Assembly: GCA_016800925.1 (NCBI GenBank)
Contig: JABCPU010000263.1
Span: forward strand, 30,819 to 94,818
From: Suillus spraguei
Taxonomy: Eukaryota > Basidiomycota > Agaricomycetes > Boletales > Suillaceae
Direction of reading: 5' to 3'
DNA: 64,000 nucleotides
The notes below the pieces were generated by a model. That model did not search any database. It was not told the DNA's origin and was given only the letters and a program-made list of their open reading frames with translations. The number at the start of each line of letters is the position of its first letter. The stretch's first letter is position 1. Shown piece by piece: positions 23,201-35,539 of this stretch. The position numbers were made by a program, and so were the translations under genes.

Positions 23201-24463
23201 ATGATACAGAGGACCAGGTGGATATCGCTATGCTCCGTCGGTGCGAACTGCGGGTCGGAGATGCAGTAATCCTTTGCCACGGCAATCTTCGCGGCACTGT
23301 GGTAGATATCAGTCAGATGGAATCAAGATCCGTTGGTGTCGAAGTTGACGACGGTTCTGACACCATAAGCTCAAACTATGCCATTTCGGATATCCGGATC
23401 GCCTCGAGAACTATCCAGTCTCATTGGAAAGACCGCACCCTTACTGCAGATTCCATCGTCACAATCATTCGGCCGAAGCCTCTACGTGCTACGCTCTCAC
23501 CTTCCGGGATGTCCTTGATGAGTGCCACCTCGCTCAAGCATAAGAAGCCATTCGCCAAGACCGGTTTCGTTGTGACGCTCACCGTTCGCAATAAGCACCC
23601 CGAGAAAATGAAGGACAGTGTGATGCTGGCTATCAAGCATAATGGAGGCACAGTCATTGACGATTGGTCAAGCATATTTCCCATGGAGGGTACTCATAGT
23701 CAGTCAAACAAACGCTGGATAACTTCCCAGGAAAACTTCAAGTTCAACCCGAAGCCCGAGTTCGAGGGATTGGAACGTGTTTTCCTCCTTGCGGACGATT
23801 ACAACCAGAAGCCCAAATTTCTAGTGGCTCTCGCTCTTGGGATACCATGTCTATCTAATGAGTGGATACGAGATGACTATCTAGACAAAGAAACATCACC
23901 GGTACGTTGGGTTCGTGTCTTCCGACCCTCTACTGATAAACTACTATAATTAGGACTGGCAACCTGTACTGCTTCCTGCTGGGTTTTCAGAGACATTGAG
24001 CGCTCGCGTATCTCAACTTGTTGACCTAGACTGGGGTAACTGCAAAGAGCACTTGACTGACATCATGTCGAATACGGTAGCATCCAAGTTATTTACTGGC
24101 AAGACCGTACTATGCCTCGGCTCTGATCTCGTGCCCTTACCGTCACGTGGGGGGAGAAAGGTATGTAGTACATTGACGCTTGCTGTTGTTGATACTTATT
24201 GCATCGTGCAGGGTGGTTCTGATGCTACGCAAGACCCGAGCCGAGTCGTTCCCTGGATTATGATTTGCATGGGAGCTTCTCAGGTGGAAGCCGTGACTGA
24301 AGTCAAATTTGCATCCAAAGATCTTCCCGCGTATGACTATGTTATCGTCAAAGAAGCCACAGATTTCCCAACGGACATTGAGGACGGTGTGACACTCGCT
24401 CACGTTTCATGGGTGAAAGATTGTCTCATTTCGGGAAGGCTTTTAACCCTGCCCAGTCGTTGA
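20278..24463 (+). CDS. Rad9/Crb2/53BP1-like DNA-damage checkpoint mediator
   Basis: Adaptor that brings checkpoint kinases to damaged chromatin. The C-terminal third carries a Tudor module (RVFALWRQDGHYYTGIVHSL, then YLIKFDDDTEDQVDI) that would read a methylated histone, followed by two BRCT repeats (FAKTGFVVTLTV ... LGIPCLSNEWIRDDYL; and FTGKTVLCLGS ... TLAHVSWVKDCLISGRL). The long N-terminal part is low-complexity with many SQ/TQ sites (ESQPTQLL, LAPTQTQPQ, PLSQDSFGGEVSQD), the pattern of ATM/ATR substrates. The start at 20278 is supported by a join over intron 20413-20487 that keeps one frame. A frame switch at about 22990-23110 still needs an intron or other explanation. Roughly 1,250 residues. 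The Tudor-BRCT-BRCT order identifies the family; species equivalence to Crb2 or Rad9 is inferred. Confidence 0.83.
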
Positions 24464-24781
24464 CAGACCTGATATCCTCCTGACGATTTTATTGGTATCT
24501 TGACTATTTCTTACTTACTGTATTTCATTCTCGCTTGCTAAAGTACTTACTTGCTGTCGTGCCCTGGTTTAATCATAGTGTACTTGATTCAAATGTTTTT
24601 GGTTCTGCAATAAATGTTGTGATCTAGCTGACTCGTTTGTGGATAAACCATTTTTTGCTTCCATCACTGCGTAACGATGCTGGAAGCTGCAATTAGAAAT
24701 ATTTTCCCACATCATTGTACGACACCCAAAATGCGAAATCTTGTTTCGAAGGCTTACTGTCACCTTTCTATTCATGTCACC

Positions 24782-27390
24782 ATGAGTGACGCCGAGTACG
24801 AAGTCGGTGAGTCTGCGAGTGCCTGTTCTTTACAGTTATCCCATGGTTGTACTCATGATGATTCAGAGTCTGTGACAAAGGCGCGCGTGGAAGCGAAGCG
24901 GGGCAAGAAAGTCATATGGGTAAGTCCAGTACAAAACATCATTACAGTACGCTAAGCTTCAGTCGAAATAGAAATATCATGTTAAAGTAGGTGCACAACA
25001 TATAAGAGAGCCGCGCTTTGCTCAAATGACGCGTCACAGTGGAAAGGGTATGGCTGGAATGATAGCACGTAGGGTGTCACTTTGCTTTGCTGTGCGGCTT
25101 CCTTACTTATTTACTGCACAGTTGGGAACCCGAAAGATCTTTCACTTATGGCTCGAAGCATTTCCTTAATAATTTCTGGGCGCATGCTTTAACCCGCGGC
25201 AGAGATCATACGAACCCACTGCTTTTTGAGAGAGGAGAGGAGGTTCATGCTTCGGGCTTTCCTGGTATGTCATGTGTGCCCCTGGTGAGCGCTTATGTCT
25301 AACATTTCATTATGCTAGGGGAGGGTCCGCGTCTTGAAAATACATCTAGTAGAGATAACCTACAAGGACCTTCTGAGACACTCGATGATGCATCTGATGA
25401 TGAACCCTTGACAACGAAGAAGCGGCGCAGACATCAAAAACCCGCGGGAGAGCCGAGGGCAAAGCGGAAGCGCGAGTCAGAACCTGGCACTGCTCGTAAT
25501 GCCTCGACTCAACGAGTAAGGGCATTTGGGCCCAAAAGCAAGGCCAAATTGTCACCACCGGCAAAACAAAGGCGCGCCTCGTCACCAGGTCCTCGTGGCA
25601 TGCGTCAACTTTCCCTAACTAAGCTGACCGATACGGACGCTGAAGGGGAGCTCGACATGGAACTCTTTGGGGAAGTAGAGGAAGTGGAAGAAGAGTTGAT
25701 GCAGAGAACCCCCGATGACCCTGATGCTCGGGATATCTCCAACTCCCATGCTGATCCTCCTAAGGTCAATGGGACAATCGTAGAGTTCGAGGACCTTCGC
25801 AGCTACTCTCCTGATCTCCAGGATACTATCGAAGTCAGTCAAGTGCTGACCGAAGATATAATTCTTTCGGCCGGCGAGGGACGTAGCTCACCCGACCCCC
25901 TTTTCGATTCTCCTTCGCAATTACAGAACGGTGAAGGATCCCCTCCCGTTGAGCCAGCATTACCTCTTCACCGTACTCGTGCGGCTAATCACTTGGTCAA
26001 GTTTATCGATGCTGTTCCCCTAACGGACAAGGATTCAGGCGCAAAGACACGCTTGATTTCTGGCCAGACTTTGAGCTCATCTCAGGATAGTGGTAGTCAC
26101 GCATCCAACAAGACACGACCAAAACCTGCTCCTGCTGGACGTTCTGTGGGTTCTCGGGACAAGAACCGGAGCTCCCTATTGACAGTTGTGAAGGGCGGCC
26201 TAACTAGCGTGAAGGGTCGCTTCGGGCGGGCAAAGGATGTAAGGGAAGAGCCACAACCAAGTGATGAAGATGCAGCAGGCGAGACAGATCACGAGCATCA
26301 AGCAATCGCACCCTCAGCTGAGCAGATGGAGCCTGCTCCCGTGCCAGTTCCTTCCGGACAGGAATTGTTGGAGATAGCAGGTTTGAAGTCAGATGCAGAC
26401 GTGCTGCCTGACTTCGAAGATGAAGCGAATATCGAACAACCGCCTGAGCCCACGAGTATAATCTCGGTGGAAGCTCTCGCTGACGATGAAGGTCCGACCG
26501 AAGATGTAGCTTCCCCTGCTACCCTGACCGTGGAAAACGAAGCGGCACGAAAGAGGTGAGATAATGTCGTAAATCGTAACCAGACTTCGCTTGAATAATA
26601 CATATTTCTAGTCTTGCAGAAGCCAAAGAGCAGCTGTTCCCGTCTGTACAAGCTTCGGCTTCAGTGACGTCCATTTCAAGTTCGTCATGGAAGACGTCAA
26701 AAGATAACACTATATTTGGACCAATGTGCGACTTTGCTTGATTTTTCCTTCAGTAGTGCCATCTCACTCCTGAGTAGGTATAAGCTACAAGAACCGGCTC
26801 AAGGACCTAACGGCGTCAACGAGTTTGTGCCGGGACTTTTGGATGATTCCTAATCTAACTATCTTTAGGTCTGTTCCTACATTCAAACTCATTCTGAACG
26901 CGAATGCTCCTGTTCCACTCGTGTTGAAAGATTCCAACAATATGAAAGGCGTTTCATTCACCGATATATACGCTGACAAGTCGCTGGACGGTCGAGCGGG
27001 AACGTTCTATTCATTAGAAGATGCAGTCAGAATTGTCAGCACTTTCTCCGGCTTCGGCAGTGCGAGGGTTGTGCCCGATTCCTCTGCGGACGATAGCCAC
27101 AAGACGCAATTCGACGTATTTCAACAACGTTTGCATTCAGGCCAGATAGTAAGCAATTAGACTTACGTCTAGTTGCTTTTCCCTGACCTATTTTATCTTT
27201 GATTCAGTTCGTTACCAAGGCCGGGAAAGAATTGCTCGTCTTTTTTAGCTCGCAGAATCTGGAGATCTCAGCCAAGCTTAGTCCGCCACAAGTACTGATA
27301 GGTCTTGCAAACACGGTGCTCCTCATGCGTGTCCAGATCACTGACAGTACTGGATATGCAAATGCTGTCATGCAAACCATTGCAATGTAA
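24782..27390 (+). CDS. Chromodomain protein
   Basis: Probable reader of methylated histone H3. Start MSDAEYEV at 24782 runs over a GTGAGT intron into ESVTKARVEAKRGKKVIW; a later exon gives WKGYGWNDSTWEPE and RSFTYGSKHFLNNFWAHA. Together these give the EYEVE, W-K-G-Y and WEPE landmarks of a chromodomain, with cage aromatics. The strand usually reading YLVKW between KVIW and WKGY is not seen in full; it may sit in a tiny exon within 24920-25035. A basic linker (KKRRRHQKPAG, RAKRKRES) follows, then an acidic stretch and a C-terminal region with no known domain (FKLILNANAPVPLVLKDS, YADKSLDGRAGTFYSLED). No chromoshadow domain is visible, so it is not a classical HP1. About 800 residues in six or seven exons. 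Confidence 0.75.
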
Positions 27391-27667
27391 TGTCCACTGA
27401 TCATGATTTCCACTATGCACTCTTGAATGGCTTTTGAAAATACTTTACGTAGCTACTCGGTAGCTGCAACCATTTTTGCATATGCATTGCAGTTTACATG
27501 TATCCAAATAAAAAGTTACAAGAGCCAAAGAGTTCCAGCAGAATATGGACAACTCTGAAGGTTTAGCGCTGTAATAGGTTTGATACAAATTATTAGCACC
27601 TAAGTCAAAGAGTAATGACAAACACCATCAAACATCGTCATAACTCCTTATCAACTGGCACTACAAT

Positions 27668-28926
27668 ATGCAGCCCCGAACGGCCCAGAAGCGGTCAGCA
27701 ACGTCCAGTGCAGACGCATCAACATCCCAAAAATCTTCACATGCTCCAAAAAAGACGCGTTTCACTGAGCCTGATGAAGATCCAGTGAACTTTGCGGAGG
27801 AAGTCGACTCTGCACTTGAGAATCCTTCAGCCAAGCGGAAAGGACGGGTTAGGAACGAGGGATACGACTCGGACTCGAGCGATGATGGAGAAGGTGTGGT
27901 ATTGAGCAGAAGAAAGGACGCAGATGGGGAAGGGGCAGACGATGACGACGATATGTTTGCAATGGCTGACAAGGAAGAGAAAAAAGACGAGGCGCAGGGG
28001 AAGAAGAAGGAAGAATTTTTACGCCTAGGGGACATAGAGGGGCAGGAGTTTAACGATGGTGAAGATTCAGACAGACGAAGAAGATGAGCCTGAAGACGAA
28101 GATGAAAGAGAACGACGGAAGAAGGCTGGCATGGGATTTGAGCTATCCTCGTTTAATATGCGGGAGGAGATGGAAGAGGGGAAATTTGCTGCTGATGGCA
28201 CGTATGTCCGGTCATTTGACGCACACGCCGTACACGATCGGTGGATGGACGATCTAGATGACAAGGAAATCAAGCTGGCGCGTCGGAGGAAGCGACAGCA
28301 AGAACGAATACAAAGAGAAAAGATGAGGGCAGAGGAGATAGAGCTTGAGCAAAGTGGTGGAAAGGGTGCTTTGGAAATGCAGCTCGTCGGAATGCTCAAG
28401 AAAGGAGAAACTGTACTCGAGGCACTTCAACGATTAGGCGCAAAGGCGAAACGGAATTCACGTTCCACTAGGTACGTTGTTGAGCAAACATCATTTAGGA
28501 CTAACTGACTCCAGTACCTCTTGAAGGAAAGTCAATGGCAAAGTCAAAGATGATACTGCTATGGCCATCGACAAAGCAGCAGAAAAACCCAAGGATCTCG
28601 ATGATATTGACATGATCACCCATCTGGCATCCAACCTTATGTCGCTTGGTGACACTGACATTTACTCTCGATCATACGAGGAACTCGTCCGCGCGGTGCG
28701 TTCTAGCGGAAGAGTGGAACCCAATTGGATGCCTCCATCTGCAGACATCTCATACGAGTACAAATGGGATATCCCCGGGCAATCTACCGGGGAGACTTTC
28801 GGGCCCTTCAGTGAGGACGAAATGAAAATGTGGCATGCGGCTGCCTACTTTGGTGAATCAGGAGAGAAGGTCAAAGTGAGAAGGGTCGGTGACGACTGGG
28901 GAACCTGGGACGATGTTGTAACATAG
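27668..28926 (+). pseudogene. Lin1/CD2BP2-like GYF-domain protein with apparent frameshift
   Basis: Relative of U5 snRNP protein CD2BP2 (yeast Lin1), a splicing factor that binds proline-rich partners. N-terminal parts PKKTRFTEPDEDPVNFAEEV and FLRLGDIEGQEFNDGEDSD are family-typical, and the C-terminus is a GYF domain: YEYKWDIPGQSTGETFGPFS then MKMWHAAAYFGESGEKVKVR. Between them the frame breaks: the first frame ends at 28087 (TGA), while the continuing family sequence DEEDEPEDEDERERRKKAG is in another frame. The switch lies at a tandem GACAGAC (28070-28076), and no intron can be placed there since the only GT-AG pair spans 12 nt. A second intron (about 28472-28526) needs an AAG acceptor to avoid a TGA. 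It may be a real mutation, a haplotype variant or an assembly error. Confidence 0.7.
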
Positions 28927-29085
28927 CATTTGTATAAATGTCCTTGCACTAATAGCTGTACCGTTGTAATTTTTCTTTTGTAGTATAATGATTGTGTGTG
29001 CCGTGAAGTAGTGTTACAAATGGTGAGCAATGAATGTCTACGATAATGATACAGATAAAAACAATCATAATAACCCCTGTATCTT

Positions 29086-32016
29086 CTAGTGACTAATGTA
29101 TTGGAAAACGAAGGAGATCTCAGATAAGCCTACTTCAGCTCGGAGTAGGTCGTCATGATTACTCTTTAGCTCTTCATTGGTATAGTGATTCCACCTGTCC
29201 ACGAAAGTGAGGGGGTGTACATCCCATTTCCAAGAGGTAGACTTACGTGCTTGCATCTCCGTACAGCAATGCAGGTGACTTGATAACTTGTTTTCCGTCT
29301 TTGCAGCGTTTGCATTTGAAGGTATCGTGAGTATCGCAAATTGTGGTCTCGTTGAACAAGAACAGCTGTCTAAGGGACTCGACTGAAAAATGCCGTTCGG
29401 CGTCTTCCTTCTCATCGACAACAGCAGAAGATAATGCTTGTTTTGATGCTTGACGTTGGAATATCTTTTCCTCGATCGTTCCCGTCGAAATAAAGCGATA
29501 GACAAAGCCTATGGTAATAGTGATCAACAATGCACTGAAAACACACGCGTCCCAGACTAACACTCTTTCTTTTGACCGTCACGCCATACACGTGCAAGAG
29601 CCTGTTGATCAGCAGCAGGGTTCCAATCTGCACAGATCTTGTCAGTTTAGCTAATTAGCATATTGAACATGCTAACCAGGGTCGAAAAGGATCAGTCTGT
29701 TGGCGCCTATAAGATTGATACCACATCCCCCGGCTTTACTACTTAGTAGGAAAACAAATTCCTTCCCATTTGGATCATTGAACTGGTCTACGAGCTTCTG
29801 ACGCTTGGTTACGGTCATGGTCCCATCAAGGCGAAAGAAGCCATATCTGGTTCATATGTCAACATGAACTGAGAGTATTGTCAGCCATCATGAACTCACT
29901 TCTTGCTTCGACATAACTTCTCGAACAAGTCAAGCGTCTGCGTGTAATTGCTAATGAGCACAATTTTGTCATTGGTAGTTGTCTTGAGGCGATGCAAGAA
30001 CCGCTCAAGGACCAAAAATTTTCCTCCCCAGTCACATCGCACTGTTTGGTCCTTGCCTTTATTGCGCACTGTGGCGCCCGCGCCACCGTAGCCTTCGGGT
30101 AGAAGCTTTTCCGAACCATGGAGGTCAGAAGGGAGGTTGAGCAGCTCGGGATGGTTGCAAAGCTTCTTGAGAATATTAATTGCCTTGAGTGGCTGGGATT
30201 CTGTACCGCGAAGTAATGCCTTGATCTCGGGTGAGGAGATGAAAAGGCGGTACAAGGCAAGCTGAAAATCAGAAAGTCCACAGAATACAACGTGCTCGTA
30301 CTTGACCGGTACTACATAATAATTGGAGTAAAATCGCAACAGCACAACAAATATTCACTCACGATACTTCGACAATAGGTCATTTGTTCGTCGAATGATA
30401 AATTTAGTGACAAGGCCACCAAGTTCCTTGAGTTTCTTCTCACATTGAGCTTGTACTTCTGCACTGGCACTCGCATCGCGGCCACGAATAATAGCGTTCT
30501 CGAAGTTTTTACGAAAGTCATCTCGGGAGCCAAGGAAGTTAGGGTTTGCAAAGTTCAAGAGGGAGAAATATTCCGAGAGATCATTCTGGACGGGTGTTCC
30601 GGTAAGAATGACTCGTCTCTTGACATTGAGCGAATTTAGAGCTTGGAATGTTTGATTACCTGAAACAAGACACGATATCCATAGTGCTCCAATTAAGTCC
30701 CGTGAATGTGTGAGCTTACCAGAGTTTTTTAACCTGTGACCCTCGTCGCATAGCAGGAGACCAATGCTACAGTTGGCCAGAAGCGCGGTGAGAGTACGAA
30801 GGGTTTCATAGGAAACAATCATCACTGAGAAAGACATGAATGTCAGGCATTCATATTTAAGGTCAACGGCGAACCTGGCTGCGTAACATTCCGACCCGAT
30901 GCTTCTACCCATCGAACAACCTTCCCATGGAGTTCGTCTCTGCCTCCTTTACCATCCACCGCAAGCTCTGAAATGGCATCTTTGCCTAACCACTTAACTA
31001 AGCGAAGGTGAGGGATGTCTCGGAAGAACTGAAAAATCAACAACATACCAAGTTCGTTCGCCCAATTTTTTACCAAACTAGAAGGACATGCTATAATACA
31101 CTTCTCAATTGTAGGCTTTCCTGCGTGAGGGGATTGCTTAATCAAGGTCCATAACAGCGCGATGCACTGTAGGGTCTTTCCAAGACCCATTTCATCGGCC
31201 ATGATGCAGCCGTACTGGTTGTCCACCATCATTCCAGTGGTACATTTGTACAAGAACTGCCAGTGGGTGTTAGTATGAGTATAATAAAAGCACGCTATAG
31301 GAAATACTCACCTTGACGCCTTCAACCTGATGTGGACGCAAAACCTTTGCGAGTCTAGGATCAATTACTACGGGGACTTTCTGTGTCTTCTCTTTCTTGT
31401 CCTTGCCTTCGCCTAGGAGGGTCCGTAGATTCTTGTGTGGATTATACATTCCTGCAGTCTTCTCTTGTGCTTCCTTAGCGGCCTTCTCTTTAGCTTCCTC
31501 CTTCTCTCTTTCCTTCTTCTCTTCGTCTGTTTCGCGGTCATCAATCGTAGGATCGTAGAGGACAATGGCATGGTCCTCCATTGGATCATGTAACGGTCGA
31601 GGGAGGATCTTGGTCGGTGGACGAATACCAAGGGATGCATTGGTAGGCAATATGTGAACTTTTTCTCCGCTCTTGTTCGTCATAGTGGGCATCGAGAACC
31701 TGCGTAGCATGTCGAATGGCTTGGGTTTGTACACCGGAAAGGTTTTGATAGCAGCTTTCAACTCTTCCTCGTTGTAAGTCCCATCCTTGTCTCTCATCTT
31801 CTTTTTCTTCTTTCTGGCATCGTCATCGTCACTGTCGTTCTCGTCAACCGCTGCGTCTTTGTATGAAACCCGCTTGCGCTTGCGCTGAGGCTGGACGCGC
31901 TCGGACGCGTTGATAAGCGATGGAGGTTTGAATGGCTTGTTTACGCGCGTGCTCTCTTGTAGCCTGTCTACAGGTTTTCCATCTGAAGTTGTTGGGGTGC
32001 GCCGTAGCATAAACAT
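29086..32016 (-). CDS. RAD54: DNA repair and recombination ATPase Rad54
   Basis: SWI2/SNF2 motor that works with Rad51 in homologous recombination. Start [15 protein letters not shown] leads a basic, Rad54-type N-terminus ([31 protein letters not shown]). Motif I is [20 protein letters not shown], motif II is [12 protein letters not shown], then [20 protein letters not shown] (motif III), [14 protein letters not shown] and, after helicase lobe 2, a C-terminus [20 protein letters not shown] / FVFQYISH that is the Rad54 ending. DEGH rather than DEAH in motif II is normal in this family. Around ten exons; the first is 32016 to about 31308. No missing motif was found. About 830 residues. It is divergent from the KMT1 gene, 235 bp apart, and the shared promoter has three MCB boxes. 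Confidence 0.93.
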
Positions 32017-32251
32017 GATGATGGGTAAAAGTGAAGAAAGACGAAGGGTCCGAGCTGCAAGTCGGGCCCAATCAGAGACGCGTATTTGCGTGTGGACGCG
32101 TAGATTGAGCGGTCACATGACCAGATTATCATTTTGGAACAACGCGTTTGCTTCCGTCATATTATCCTCACTCGGAGAACAGACCTGCATACCAGACAAA
32201 GGAATATAGTCGTACCTTATACTATCCTCGACGCTGTTGTGAATTTGGTGC
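32017..32251. promoter_or_regulatory. RAD54/KMT1 divergent promoter with three MCB boxes
   Basis: Perfect ACGCGT hexamers occur at 32078-32083, 32096-32101 and 32142-32147, three within 70 bp. In other fungi MBF binds such clusters and raises G1/S expression. RAD54 is a typical target; the methyltransferase on the other side may be co-regulated. Confidence 0.6.
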
Positions 32252-34535
32252 ATGATGGACATGTGGAAACGATCTCCCTCTCCAGAAGAGAGCTGGAGCG
32301 ATGCGGAAGGTGGGAATGAGAATGGAGAGTGGCCAATCAAGGGGGTCGTAGGTGAGGAAGTTGATCCTGATGGCACTTCAAGGTAAGCTCCCCTCGTATT
32401 CTATCCGTATCTGTGTTTACGAATCTACTAGATATGAAGTAGGCATATTAACTAGAATTTGTACTTAATTTGTACTTAACACAACCAGGTGAGATGGGGG
32501 AATTGGTCGCGAAAGGATGGCACGAACACGACCTGGCAAACCGATATAACTGATCGCAATGATTTGGTCAATCGCTGGAACAAAGTACAGGGTCTTAAGC
32601 GTAATGTGCTTGCCCAGAACAGTCTAGACATGGAAGTGTCGTGGCCCGATGACGCAGTGCATAAACGGTTCACCTTCCTGCGCGCGCAAGCATACGAGGA
32701 GAAGAGACGCAAACGACTTGATAAGCCCTCAGCAGCAAATTGGGACAAGGAAATAGAAAGTGCATGCAGGCGCACCGATGAGCCCGACGCCGAGGACGGC
32801 AATGCGGCATCCCGCCTGCGTATGCGCCGAGGTACCCCGCGTTCTACCCCATCATATGATATACCATGTTCGTCCTCTGCCAAACACACTCGTGGACCAA
32901 CTCCTTCGAATCCCCCATCTTCGTCTAAAAGAGGTGCTTCCGCAAGGAAAAGGTCACCTTCTATACTAGGAGATGACACTTTTCGCTCTTTGATGTTCAA
33001 TTTGTCTACGAATAAAGTGGAATCTCCCAGGGCTATATCCAAAGGCGTCACGGAAGGATCCAAGAATCTTATCACAAACCGCCCTGTTAGATCTGGTCAG
33101 GCCGGTACTTCAAAACCCGTGCCACCAGCTATGAAGGGCGACGTTATATTTGTTCGCCCTGTAAAGCCTTTGTGAGTTTTATTCTTGTGTTCCTATACGT
33201 CTATCTTATTAATGTCGCAGGCGCGGGCGAGCGCTCTTACAGAGTAGTTGGAACAAAGCAGCACAGGAGGCTGGTGCCGCAGATATACGTATCTCCGGCG
33301 AGATCGTGGATGGCGACATTGGGCAGCATTTACATAAATTCAAATACATGGAAAGATCATATCACTTGTGGGTCTTCTGGTCTCTCATTTTATTGGACCT
33401 TTTTCATTTCATGAACCAGTGATAATGATGGTCTCCAGTCAATCTTTAACGTGGATCCAGGGGCTTTTCTTGTCTGTGGATGCACAACGTGTCAAAGAGC
33501 ATCTCAATGCGATTGTCAATCAGAATCAGAAATCATGAATGACAGAGGGCATAAGTTGTACGCATATAGTGGAGTGAGTATTTCTTTCTGTCGCGGAATG
33601 TATTGGCAACTTGTGCAGGGACTTTTTGCATTTCGTATCCCGCAAGGAGTTGAAGTTGTTGAGTGTAACAAGGTACAGGTTCATCTGAGTCGATACACCG
33701 ATCATACTGAAGTTCCTTCAGTATTGTAAATGTAGTCGAATGTGCGATAATCGCGTTGCTCAGAGGCCTCGTGATATTCCAATCGAGATTTTCAAGACGA
33801 AGCAGTGCGGCTGGGGTGCTCGTTGCCCCTATGCACTACCAAAAGGAAAAGTATTAGGAATATACACAGGGTTCGTATGATTATGTCTCCACTCCCAAGT
33901 ACTGAATTTTTCATTGCAGGACGTTGCTGTGAGTTCTTCCATCCTGGCTTCTTCAGGCCTTCACTTGATTTCATAGACGTCGAGAAGACGTGGAAAACCT
34001 TCCTCCGGAGCACATTGGTTATGTTTTCGATCTTGATGGCACAGAGATCCGTGGTCAAGATAACGCAGGAGACAAATTTTCGGTCGATTCTTATGACTGC
34101 GGTATGCCCTATGTCGTGGTTTCTTCGTAATAATTAAATCGATTTTCTAGGCAACTGGACCCGCTTTGTCAAGTAAGTCGAAACGATCTGCCTTAGGGCC
34201 TTTGAGAGCCAATGTTCAATTATTTTACATGCAGTCACTCATGCTCGCCCAGTATGAAGGTCTATTCGGTGATCTTCGACACCATTCGAGAGGTAATTAC
34301 TTATGACTTAAAATTCTTACTGTTACTCGAGACCTGGGTTTAGGTACACATGCCTTATGTGGCGTTCGTTGCTGCACGAGACATACCTGCCGGAGAGGAG
34401 CTAACCATTGATTATGAACCTAGCGCTGCCGAAGAAATGGCTGAAGACACTGGGAAGCAAAAGCAAAAGATGTCACCAACCGCGCTCGCATGCAAGTGTG
34501 GCGCCAAGCGGTGTAGAGGATGGATTAAGCAATGA
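32252..34535 (+). CDS. Histone H3 lysine-9 methyltransferase (Clr4/SUV39, KMT1)
   Basis: Writes H3K9 methylation for heterochromatin. From ATG 32252, exon 1 ([17 protein letters not shown] ... DGTSR), a short middle exon and the next exon give a chromodomain-like segment [19 protein letters not shown] long basic linker follows, then a pre-SET cysteine cluster ([15 protein letters not shown], then [11 protein letters not shown]), a SET domain ([35 protein letters not shown] with the NHS substrate-binding core, [16 protein letters not shown]) and a post-[15 protein letters not shown]. The catalytic pieces NHSC and the Tyr of TIDYEP are present. Roughly 600 residues, about ten exons. The pre-SET to post-SET order fixes the family. 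The N-terminal chromodomain is compact and only partly conserved. Downstream neighbours are unrelated. Confidence 0.9.
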
Positions 34536-34773
34536 GACTCGCTCCAAAGTTTGCACGCGTCATAGATTGTCGCAGCCGACGAGAGGATATATGCAGTTAC
34601 CCCCTCTCCCGCCGATGCTTTGGCCCATTAGCTGTTACTGGCCTGTATCCTCTGGATCGAATCTTACGTATGTGATAGTAGACAGCAAACATTGAGTGAA
34701 CATGTACAGATATATATGATACAGGAGGTTGTCTCTGCATATTTTTGACACCAACTCGATCAGCCTATACTAC

Positions 34774-35539
34774 CTAATATACTGTTATATTCAGCTTCAT
34801 AACGTTGTTACTCCAGCTTGGAAATGGGATCCATAAAGTAATACAATCTCCGACAAGTAAGTCATGTACAAAGCTACTAAGTACCATCATATAATTTCCA
34901 ACCTTGCCCCTTGCTCTCTGCTGTAATCGCTTCGGGCGAATCTTCTTTAATATTGTCACAGAACGACCGAGTGACAGTATGGTGTGTTGTTTGCTCTTCC
35001 GCAATAATGTAATGTTTTTTGGAGAGTGGAAGGAGAATGCGGCGTTTAACGCCCTTTTGTAAAGGTCGGTACTAAACAGCAGGGCGAGCATATGTGAGGT
35101 TGTCTGGCAGATCGACTGCGATGGAGATGAGTGAAAAAGGCCACATGATGCTTCCCATGAGGCGTCAAGTCTCTCCACGCTGACATCGAAGAAGGAATAA
35201 GAGCAAGGAATAAGAGCCATTCAAGTTGTATATTCCTTGACTATCATAATCACCACCCCAGCCTGGGTCATGACTCCGTAGTTCAATCTTGATCTTGCGA
35301 AATGGTTCGGCACGTGTGGGCACTGCCCATCTTGCCTCAGCTGGAGGTAGCCCGCCGGGGTCAACCCCTTCCGAGTCTCCCTGTAAGTTATCTTCACCGA
35401 GTAGGAGGTCTCCTTCCGTATTATCTACAAGAGGCAACATACGCATGTACATCATGTCCCTGTCATGGGTAACAGCAGTGTTAACCGTTATGGAGGTGTG
35501 CGCCCAATAGGAGGCATCGTCAATAATCGATGAGTTCAT
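34774..35539 (-). pseudogene. Decayed tandem copy A of an unknown protein family
   Basis: Frame 1 (from 35539) has IIDDASYWAHTSITVNTAVT, LLGEDNLQGDSEGVDPGGLP and PFRKIKIELRSHDPGWGGDY; it matches copy B at 35935-36847 along its length. It then breaks at a 13-bp tandem duplication (35192-35217, unit AAGGAATAAGAGC on + strand) and continues in another frame, ending VGDCITLWIPFPSWSNN. More frame changes occur further on, and an obvious start (copy B begins about 80 residues earlier) is lost. The family, marked by RKI.F.L.SHD.GWGG, is one I do not recognise; the conserved pattern suggests a fungal family of unknown function. It is almost certainly not functional. Confidence 0.6.
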
